A DNA stretch of 18,268 nt from Actinomycetes bacterium (GTDB lineage Bacteria; Actinomycetota; Actinomycetes; Mycobacteriales; Mycobacteriaceae). The notes beneath the pieces were generated by a model that saw only the letters and a list, made by a program, of their open reading frames with translations, was not told the DNA's origin and ran no database searches. Position 1 is the stretch's first letter. Every line of letters begins with the position of its first letter. Of this stretch, positions 6,655-12,520 are shown one piece after another. The DNA lies in assembly GCA_023417985.1 (NCBI GenBank), contig JAEZDV010000072.1, positions 1 through 18,268 of the forward strand. The letters are read 5' to 3'. A program made the position numbers and the translations under genes.

Positions 6655-7844
6655 GCGTCCCACTGAGCAACGCGCGCGCGATCGGCCTCGTGGCCCGCCG
6701 CGAATTCGTTACACAAGTACAGAAGAAGAGCTTCGTCATCAGCAACGCGATCGTGCTCGCCGCGATCGTCATCGGCATCGTCGCGATGTCGATTTTCTCG
6801 GGGGACGAGGACGAGCGCCCCACCGTGGGAGTCGTCGCCGGCTCCGCCCTCGGCACCACGATCGGTTCCATCGGCGACGCTGCGGGAATGCCGGTCGAAG
6901 TCTCCACCGTGCCCGATGCCGACGCAGGTCGCGAGCAGGTCGGCGCGGGCAGCCTCGACGTCGCCCTCGTTCCGGGCGGTGACGGTACCGTCACCGCGAT
7001 CACCGAGTCGGAGATCGACGCCGATCTCAAAGCACTCATCGATACCGCCGTCGTGCAGGACGCCCAGTCCACCGCGTTGTCCACACGCGGCGTCGACCCC
7101 GCGGAGATCGCGGCGGACACGGCGCGCGCGACAGTTGTCGTCGAAGCAATCGAGCCTCCCGACCCCGAACAAGGCCAGCGGATCATCCTCGCGACCGTCT
7201 CTGTGCTCCTGCTCTACTTGCAGATCCTGCTGTTCGGTACGTATGTCGCGATGGGCGTGGTCGAGGAGAAGTCCTCGCGTGTCGTCGAACTTCTGCTCTC
7301 CACCCTGCGGCCGCTCCAGCTGCTGTGGGGCAAGATCCTCGGCATCGGCGCCGTCGGCCTGCTCCAGCTCACCGCGTACGGAGTGGTGGGTGTCGGCGCG
7401 TCGCTCGCCACGGGAGCGCTCACCATCACGGGGACCGCGATCGGCGTGCTGGCCGGCACCCTCGGCTGGTTCATCCTCGGCTTCGCGTTCTTCGCCGTGC
7501 TCTATGCCGCGGCAGGGTCGATGGTGTCGCGGCAGGAGGACGTGAACTCCACGTCCGGGCCATTGATGATCGTCATCATCGCGATGTTCTTCGCGGCGTT
7601 CTCGTCGATCGACGATCCGGAAGCGTCGTGGAGCACGACTCTGAGCTGGATCCCGCCGTTCTCGGCGATCCTCATGCCGCTGCGCATCGCCGCCGGTGTC
7701 GCGACACCGGTGCAGATCGTCGGCACCGTACTGCTGATGCTCGCCGCGACGGGGCTGCTCAGCCTCCTGGCAGCGAAGATCTACCAGCGCTCGATCCTGC
7801 GCATCGGCCGCACGGTGACCTGGAAGGAAGCGATCGGCCGGTAG
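6651..7844 (+). CDS. ABC-2 type permease (NatB-like)
   Basis: This 397-residue membrane protein has the ABC-2 layout: a first transmembrane segment at about residues 29-50, a large extracytoplasmic domain (about 51-180), then five or so membrane segments to residue 380. Family motifs include ARREFVTQVQKKSFVISN (15-32) and the GVVEEKSSRVVELLLSTLRP coupling helix after the second membrane segment. ISNAI and SMVSRQEDVNSTSGP are also typical of NatB-like permeases. The GTG start overlaps the ATPase stop by four bases. It forms the membrane pore for the upstream ATPase. It is the last gene of the four-gene unit; a short CGTGC/GCACG hairpin lies at 7846-7861 just after the stop. Confidence 0.93.
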   Translation: MSVPLSNARAIGLVARREFVTQVQKKSFVISNAIVLAAIVIGIVAMSIFSGDEDERPTVGVVAGSALGTTIGSIGDAAGMPVEVSTVPDADAGREQVGAGSLDVALVPGGDGTVTAITESEIDADLKALIDTAVVQDAQSTALSTRGVDPAEIAADTARATVVVEAIEPPDPEQGQRIILATVSVLLLYLQILLFGTYVAMGVVEEKSSRVVELLLSTLRPLQLLWGKILGIGAVGLLQLTAYGVVGVGASLATGALTITGTAIGVLAGTLGWFILGFAFFAVLYAAAGSMVSRQEDVNSTSGPLMIVIIAMFFAAFSSIDDPEASWSTTLSWIPPFSAILMPLRIAAGVATPVQIVGTVLLMLAATGLLSLLAAKIYQRSILRIGRTVTWKEAIGR

Positions 7845-7852
7845 GCGTGCGG

Positions 7853-7882
7853 TTCGGCACGTCGAGTACCGCCTCGTATAGG
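7853..7882 (+). promoter_or_regulatory. Possible promoter of the carboxyltransferase gene
   Basis: TTCGGC (7853-7858) and TATAGG (7877-7882) are separated by 18 bases, 35 bases upstream of the GTG start. The match is moderate, and the -35 overlaps a small hairpin that could end the upstream operon. Confidence 0.3.
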
Positions 7883-7917
7883 TTTGTTCCACAGCATGAT
7901 CGACAGGTGGAGGCGAC

Positions 7918-9426
7918 GTGGCGGGCAACAAGATCTCCGCGCAGGAGTTCATCGACGGCGTGATCGACCCGGGCAGCTTCATCTCGTGGGACACCACTCC
8001 GGTGGAGGTCCCCGCCGACGAGAAGTATCGCGCGGAACTCCGACGGGCCGCCGAGAAATCCGGAACCGACGAGTCGGTCCTGACCGGTGCAGGAACCGTG
8101 CACGGCCGCCGCGTAGCGCTGATCGCCTGCGAGTTCTCCTTCCTCGCAGGGTCGATCGGCGTCGCGGCGGCCGAACGCATCGTCACCGCGATCGAACGCG
8201 CCACCGCCGAGCGTCTCCCCCTACTCGCCTCCCCCACCTCCGGTGGCACCCGCATGCAGGAAGGCACGCTCGCGTTCGTGCAGATGGTGAAGATCGCCGC
8301 CGCCGTCGCCGAGCATAAGGCTGCACATCTGGGTTACCTTGTGTACCTGCGTAATCCGACCACGGGCGGGGTGTTCGCGTCGTGGGGATCGCTCGGGCAC
8401 GTCACCGCCGCGGAACCGGGTGCACTCGTCGGATTTCTCGGACCCCGCGTCTACCAAGCGCTCTACAACGAACCGTTCCCGGAAGGCGTACAGACCGCGG
8501 AAAACCTCTACCGCAAGGGCGTAATCGACGGAGTCGTTCCGCTCGAGGGCGTCCGGCGACTCGTCCACCGGCTCCTGCGTGTGCTCGTGGAACCGGATCG
8601 GCCCGACATCAACACCTCTCGCGCCGTCACCACCGTCGACGACGTGCCCGATATTCCGGCCTGGCAGTCGGTGATGCTCAGCCGCAGGCCCGAACGGCCC
8701 GGGATCCGTGAACTGCTCCGGCACGCCGCGTCGGCTCAGGTGAGGCTGTCCGGCACCGGCGAAGGCGAGTCCGACAAGACGGTGTTGTTGTCGCTGGCGC
8801 GTTTTCGCGGGGTGTCGTGCGTGATGTTCGGGCAGGACCGCACCGGGCAGTCCGCGGCCAGCACGATGGGACCAGGCGCGCTACGGGAAGCGCGACGCGC
8901 GATGCGGCTCGCCGAAGAGCTTCGACTTCCGCTGGTTCTCGTCATCGACACCCTCGGCGCCTCGTTGTCGAAGGAAGCCGAGGAGCGCGGACTCGCACCG
9001 GAAATCGCCCGGTGCATATCCGATCTCGTGACCCTGTCGACGCCGACGGTGTCGGTGCTGCTGGGACAGGGCACCGGCGGCGGCGCGTTGGCACTGTTGC
9101 CCGCCGACCGTGTGCTGTGCGCGCAGCACGGCTGGCTCGCCCCACTACCTCCGGAGGGGGCGAGTGCCATCGTGCACCGCGACACCACCCACGCCCCGCG
9201 GATGGCGGAAGCGCAAGGAATCAGAGCGCGAGACCTGCTGCGGGACGGAATCGTGGACGGGGTGATTCCCGAGCGACCCGACGCCACCGAGGAACCCAAG
9301 GAGTTCGTGAAGCGAGTCGGGGCGGCCGTCGCGCGCGAACTCGCAGAACTCGCCGACCAACCCGCGGGTGAGAGGTACAGCCGGCGAATCGACCGGTATC
9401 GCCGATTGGGCGTCCCGACAGTCTGA
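7918..9426 (+). CDS. accD3: Two-domain acyl-CoA carboxyltransferase (AccD3-like, fused beta/alpha domains)
   Basis: This 502-residue protein has two crotonase-fold carboxyltransferase halves. The first half has CEFSFLAGSIG (71-81), SPTSGGTRMQEG (105-116), then TGGVFASWGSLGHV and GFLGPRVYQAL, which are beta-subunit-like. The second half has FRGVSCVMFGQD, LVIDTLGASLSKEAEERG, LLGQGTGGGALALLPADRV and WLAPLPPEGASAIV, which are alpha-subunit-like. It lacks the N-terminal zinc finger of E. coli AccD. The length and sequence, including the C-terminal RYRRLGVP, match what I remember of mycobacterial AccD3 (about 495 residues). It would carry out the carboxyl-transfer half-reaction to an acyl-CoA, given a biotinylated partner encoded elsewhere; its substrate is not well established. 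GTG at 7918 is preceded by GGAGG. It stands as a single gene. Confidence 0.88.
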   Translation: MAGNKISAQEFIDGVIDPGSFISWDTTPVEVPADEKYRAELRRAAEKSGTDESVLTGAGTVHGRRVALIACEFSFLAGSIGVAAAERIVTAIERATAERLPLLASPTSGGTRMQEGTLAFVQMVKIAAAVAEHKAAHLGYLVYLRNPTTGGVFASWGSLGHVTAAEPGALVGFLGPRVYQALYNEPFPEGVQTAENLYRKGVIDGVVPLEGVRRLVHRLLRVLVEPDRPDINTSRAVTTVDDVPDIPAWQSVMLSRRPERPGIRELLRHAASAQVRLSGTGEGESDKTVLLSLARFRGVSCVMFGQDRTGQSAASTMGPGALREARRAMRLAEELRLPLVLVIDTLGASLSKEAEERGLAPEIARCISDLVTLSTPTVSVLLGQGTGGGALALLPADRVLCAQHGWLAPLPPEGASAIVHRDTTHAPRMAEAQGIRARDLLRDGIVDGVIPERPDATEEPKEFVKRVGAAVARELAELADQPAGERYSRRIDRYRRLGVPTV

Positions 9427-9619
9427 GTAGTGCGTCGGCGCCGCGCAGCGTCGCGACCAGGTCGTCCTCTGCCACGTCGACCGCCGCGAACTGCCCCATC
9501 GGAACATCCCACTCGGTCGGGCGACGAGCCACACCCAGAACCGTGGCCACGGAGGCCTCTGCCCCGAAGGCTCGAACCACAGCGGTGCCGACGTTGCCCG
9601 TCGCGCCGGTGACGACCAC
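9427..9619 (-). pseudogene. Truncated NAD-dependent epimerase/dehydratase remnant (N-terminal Rossmann stub)
   Basis: On the minus strand a GTG at 9619 opens a Rossmann N-terminus: VVTGATGNVGTAVVRAFG, then VLGVARRPTEWD and AAVDVAEDDLVATLRGADAL, ending at LLRLS. These are the nucleotide-binding GxxGxxG motif, the second beta strand and the Asp-Val segment of extended SDR epimerases. Such proteins are normally about 280-340 residues. Here homology stops after about 65 residues, exactly where the frame runs into the antisense of the accD3 3' end. An in-frame TAG lies directly upstream of the GTG, and I see no ribosome binding site. It is best read as a deletion relic of a gene once downstream of accD3. 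Confidence 0.75.
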
Positions 9620-9803
9620 CTATATGCCGGAAGCTCCGGCTTTCGAGGCGGGCATGAAACGTGTCCTTCGCCTGGTTGGTATGTCGACCAGGTCGGGACA
9701 GGAGCGCAAGGAACAGTTCCGTCGACGGATGGTGCGCTGAATCTGCAGATCGAGCACACCCACACCATCGATGGGCGGGGGCGTGTGCCGACCCGACAGC
9801 TCA
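9620..9803. other. Intergenic stretch without a supported gene
   Basis: Only a short GCCGGA/TCCGGC hairpin (9626-9640) and a 28-codon open frame (9654-9740, plus strand, very basic product) are visible. The frame has no recognisable family and mixed third-position use. I call nothing here with confidence. Confidence 0.5.
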
Positions 9804-9819
9804 CGGCCGTCATGGGCCG
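9804..9819 (-). terminator. Candidate hairpin terminator after the Met-rich peptide gene
   Basis: CGGCC (9804-9808) pairs with GGCCG (9815-9819) around a six-base loop, 16 bases past the TAA of the minus-strand small gene. There is no U-tract. Confidence 0.35.
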
Positions 9820-9835
9820 GAACGAAGGTCTCGTA

Positions 9836-9940
9836 TTACATGGGCATGTGCATCATGGGCATCCCGCCCATCTGGTGCAGCCACATCATCAAGTGGTGTA
9901 GCAACATGTGCGCCTGGTCCATCATCATCATCATGTTCAC
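9836..9940 (-). CDS. Met/His-rich 34-residue peptide, possible metal-binding mini-protein
   Basis: On the minus strand a GTG at 9940 opens a 34-residue frame ending in TAA. Fifteen residues are Met (counting the start) and five are His; there is no Cys. It begins with Met-Asn and a run of five Met, has LLHHLMMWLH in the middle, and ends MGGMPMMHMPM. Leaving out Met and Trp codons, 17 of 18 codons end in G or C and all His codons are CAC, which fits the coding bias of neighbours. The other frames over the same DNA are His/Asp-rich and mostly A/T-ending. Met- and His-rich peptides commonly bind copper or silver. A second in-frame GTG at 9994 with a perfect AGGAGG 10 bases upstream would give 52 residues. 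I know of no named family. The function is inference, supported by a metal ATPase gene 2.6 kb away. Confidence 0.6.
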   Translation of the reverse strand: MNMMMMMDQAHMLLHHLMMWLHQMGGMPMMHMPM

Positions 9941-10186
9941 CGCCGTGACCTGCCCTTCTGGAGTCGCGGACCGGGGGATTCGTCCCGAGGCCACTTCCCA
10001 TCGTCCTCCTCGGGCGCAGCCGTTCACACCCCGGTTGTGCCGTGATCCGGTGCTCACCTGCGCGGCGTCATAGATGCCTGCCGAACCGGCTGAGAATGCC
10101 AGCGGTCGAGAGGTGAGGAGGTGCCATTTTCGTGGATACGTCCGAACTCGTCTCCACATCGGCGTAGTTGCTCGAATACTGAGTTC

Positions 10187-10744
10187 ATGTCGACTATCAA
10201 CGGTCTTCCTGCACATGCACTGCTCGTCCACTTCATGGTGGTTCTTGCGCCTGTGACCGCGATCCTGGTCGCAGTGTGCGGAGTGTGGCCGGCAGCCCGG
10301 CGTCGGCTCGTCTGGCCGACCATCGTTCTCGCGACCGTCGTACTGGCTCTGACTCCGGTGACGATCGAGGCCGGTGAGTGGCTCGAAGAGCATGTCGATC
10401 GGTCTGCGGCAGTGGAGGTCCACACCGAACTGGGCGACACGATGGTGTACTTCGCCGCGGTCCTGTTCATCGCCGCCCTGGCTCTCACCGCGCTCCATCT
10501 CAGAGAGCGAACGGCACGACCGTCTCGGGTGCTCAGGGTGGTCGCGGCTGCTCTGGCACTGGTCGCCGCCGGCGCCGTGGTCGTGCAGATCTACCGTGTC
10601 GGTGAATCGGGTTCACGGGCGGTGTGGGGTGATGTCGCGGCATACTCGGACGCGACCGTTCAGACGCGGGAACCCCACGTCGACAACAATTATCGGCCTA
10701 TCGCCGGCGGATACGACCTGGCGATCCGCTGGGTCCGGTCATGA
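10187..10744 (+). CDS. DUF2231 family integral membrane protein
   Basis: This 185-residue protein begins with MSTINGLPAHALLVHFMVVL, the GLPAH-LLVHF opening that marks DUF2231. Four membrane segments are seen at about residues 10-32, 40-58, 85-104 and 115-135. The histidines at about residues 10 and 15 and the one in VEVHTELGD (about residue 81) are conserved-looking and could bind heme or metal, by analogy with related predicted cytochrome-like membrane proteins. A hydrophilic C-terminal tail with VDNNYRPIAGGYD lies outside the membrane. No ribosome binding site is seen before the ATG; AATACT at 10175-10180 ends seven bases before it, so leaderless expression is possible. Its stop overlaps the AI-2E family gene start by four bases, indicating an operon. 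The function is unknown. Confidence 0.85.
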   Translation: MSTINGLPAHALLVHFMVVLAPVTAILVAVCGVWPAARRRLVWPTIVLATVVLALTPVTIEAGEWLEEHVDRSAAVEVHTELGDTMVYFAAVLFIAALALTALHLRERTARPSRVLRVVAAALALVAAGAVVVQIYRVGESGSRAVWGDVAAYSDATVQTREPHVDNNYRPIAGGYDLAIRWVRS

Positions 10745-11901
10745 CCGGTTCAGACGGTGATCCACCGACCGACTCCGATCCCGAGCGAGCTCCGGATACC
10801 GACCCGATCGCCGCAGCCGAACGGACTGCGGCCGCGCTGAGCCGCGACGGTTCTCCTCGCGGCACGCTCGGTCCCCGATTCGATCGCCACTCCCCCTTCT
10901 TCACCGGGATGACCGCCGCGGCCGGCGCACTCACCACCGTCGCGGTCGTGCTTGCGGCACGGGCGGTGGAGTCGATCCTGATCCTGATCGGTGTTGCGTT
11001 CTTCCTCGCTCTCGGAATCGATCCGCTCGTGCGGTGGGTGACTGCCCGCCGGGTCCCGCGATGGGCGGCGGTCACCGGCGTGTTCGTTCTCGGGGGCGCC
11101 GCGATCACAGCACTCGTTGCTGCGGCGGTTCCGCCGCTGACCGAGCAGGCGTCGGCGTTGATCGCTGCCGCCCCGCACTACTTCGAACAACTCACCGAGC
11201 CGTCGTCGTGGGTCGGGCGCCTGAATGCCCGCTTCGACTTGCAGCACCGGTTGACGCAGTTCTCGGGCGGCGCGGGCACCTCGGTGCTGGGAGAAATCGT
11301 CACGGCAGGAGAGGCCGTGTTCACCGCATTGACCGACACCCTCATCGTCACAGTGCTGACCATTTATTTCCTTGTCGATCTGCCCCGCTTACGTGCCACC
11401 TTGTATCGGTTCGTCCCGCACTCCCGGCGCCCCCGGGCGATCCTGCTGGGCGACGAGATCTTCGCGAAGGTCGGCTCGTACGTGCTCGGCAACGTCATCA
11501 TCTCGGTGATCGCAGGCGTAGCCACCTTCGTGTGGCTCGTCGCATTCTCCGTGCCCTACGCGCTTCTGCTGGGAGTTTTCGTCGCCGTCCTCGACCTGGT
11601 ACCGCTGATCGGCTCTACGATCGCCGGCATCGCGGTGGCGGCCGTAGCGTTGACGGTTTCGGTGCCGGTCTGCGTGGCCACGATCGTGTTCTTTGTCGCC
11701 TTCCGGCTCGGTGAGGACTATCTGCTCGTTCCCAAGATCATCGGACGGTCGGTCGAGGTACCGGCTCTGAGCACCTTGATCGCCGTCCTGATCGGCGGGT
11801 CGCTGCTGGGTCTGGTGGGAGCACTGGTGGCGATTCCGTTCGCCGCAGCAGTGCACCTGCTCGCACAGGAAGTGTTCTTCCCGCGTCTCGACCGCAGCTG
11901 A
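10741..11901 (+). CDS. AI-2E family transporter (PerM/TqsA-like membrane protein)
   Basis: This 386-residue protein has a hydrophilic, acidic N-terminal tail of about 55 residues. It is followed by the PerM-type layout: two or three membrane segments (about 58-125), a periplasmic amphipathic region with HYFEQLTEPSSWVGRLNARF (about 140-162), and five membrane segments to the end. Family motifs are ILIGVAFFLALGIDPLVRWV, TIYFLVDLPRLRATLYRFVP, VLDLVPLIGSTIAGI and GEDYLLVPKIIGRSVEVPAL. Members export diverse small molecules or ions (AI-2, or Na+/H+ antiport), so AI-2 should not be assumed. ATGA overlap with the DUF2231 gene suggests coupled translation. The gene converges on the SHOCT gene. Confidence 0.92.
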   Translation: MTGSDGDPPTDSDPERAPDTDPIAAAERTAAALSRDGSPRGTLGPRFDRHSPFFTGMTAAAGALTTVAVVLAARAVESILILIGVAFFLALGIDPLVRWVTARRVPRWAAVTGVFVLGGAAITALVAAAVPPLTEQASALIAAAPHYFEQLTEPSSWVGRLNARFDLQHRLTQFSGGAGTSVLGEIVTAGEAVFTALTDTLIVTVLTIYFLVDLPRLRATLYRFVPHSRRPRAILLGDEIFAKVGSYVLGNVIISVIAGVATFVWLVAFSVPYALLLGVFVAVLDLVPLIGSTIAGIAVAAVALTVSVPVCVATIVFFVAFRLGEDYLLVPKIIGRSVEVPALSTLIAVLIGGSLLGLVGALVAIPFAAAVHLLAQEVFFPRLDRS

Positions 11902-11935
11902 CCGGTGTCACCGAACCCGCGGAGGATCGTCAGCT
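11896..11935. terminator. Inverted repeat spanning the two convergent gene ends
   Basis: AGCTGAC (11896-11902) is complementary to GTCAGCT (11929-11935). Both arms contain the AGC-TGA ends of the two facing genes, and a CGGTG/CACCG palindrome sits in the loop. It is a plausible shared terminator; no U-tract is present. Confidence 0.4.
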
Positions 11936-12184
11936 ACGCCGCAGTGCCGCCCGCCGGGCAAGGAACTCGTCCTCGTCGATCTCACCGCGCGCGAACCGTT
12001 CGGCGAGGATCCCTTCGGCGTCGTGATGATCCGGACGGTCCCGTTCGGGACGGCCTGTAGTGGAAACTCTGCGGGTCAGATAGACGCCGTAGACGCCGAG
12101 GAGGACTATTGCCGACCAGAACAGGACCATCATCACCGCCATCAGCAGCACACCGCCCCCTCCGGCGCCATACCAACCGTGCAT
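11930..12184 (-). CDS. Small membrane protein with C-terminal SHOCT domain
   Basis: This 84-residue protein starts MHGWYGAGGGG, has one membrane segment at about residues 11-37 (VLLMAVMMVLFWSAIVLLGVYGVYL), a polar linker rich in Arg/Asp/His, and a terminal SHOCT motif AEGILAERFARGEIDEDEFLARRAAL (about 56-81). SHOCT motifs are short helix pairs found at the ends of many membrane and oligomerising proteins. The ATG at 12184 was chosen because GAGAGGTGAG lies just upstream; the longer upstream frame has no support. The gene converges on the AI-2E family gene and is divergent from the metal ATPase gene across a 336-base gap. Such small SHOCT proteins often sit near copper or heavy-metal genes in actinobacteria, though the role is unknown. 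Confidence 0.85.
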   Translation of the reverse strand: MHGWYGAGGGGVLLMAVMMVLFWSAIVLLGVYGVYLTRRVSTTGRPERDRPDHHDAEGILAERFARGEIDEDEFLARRAALRRS

Positions 12185-12520
12185 GGCTCTCACCTCTCGT
12201 TTCGTGGCGGTCGCAGATGTCATTCGCAGGTTTACGGACCGCCCGCTGTCGACATATGCGCACACAGCGACAATCGGCCGAGACGACACCACGAAAGCGG
12301 TGACCGACGACTTCATGTCGATGCTTCGCCATGTTTCACAGTATTCGCGGTTTCTGATGAATCGAGCAGAAGGTCCTGAGAATCCGGAGAGGCGCCGAGA
12401 CGTTCTTACCGATGCCGATCGGGTTCATCACGACCGCCGGATACCCGTCGAGGCGCCGCGTATTTCGCTAGCGTCGGTGATATCCGGAGTTCGAAGCCCC
12501 AGACAAGCAGGATCGGCGCA
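12185..12520. other. Divergent intergenic region between the SHOCT and metal ATPase genes
   Basis: No convincing gene is present. A 113-codon plus-strand frame (12183-12524) covers the region and overlaps the ATPase start by ATGA. However, only about 58-60 percent of its codons end in G/C, against a far stronger bias in true neighbours, and it has no recognisable motif. The element GAGGCGCCG occurs twice, at 12388-12396 and 12450-12458. Promoters for both flanking genes should lie here, but I cannot place them with confidence. Confidence 0.5.

Noticed and set aside
6324..8267. Minus-strand open frame of 647 codons opposite the ABC genes and accD3
   Set aside because: It crosses the ends of several well supported plus-strand genes and the product has no recognisable domain.
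9654..9740. Short basic 28-codon frame after a GAGGCGGGC
   Set aside because: No family match recognised, mixed codon bias, and located in a degraded junction region.
9812..9901. Plus-strand His-rich frame of 29 codons over the same DNA
   Set aside because: Third positions are poor in G/C and there is no ribosome binding site; it is antisense to the Met-rich frame.
9810..10001. Minus-strand frame with ATG after AGGAGG encoding a His/Asp-rich 63-residue product
   Set aside because: Its second half has mostly A/T third positions, unlike true genes here, and the AGGAGG is only three bases from the ATG. The His/Asp repeats are the frame-shifted image of the Met-rich peptide.
10741..11901. AI-2 quorum-sensing export function
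   Set aside because: The family name is historical; members carry diverse substrates and no LuxS or Lsr gene is in the window.
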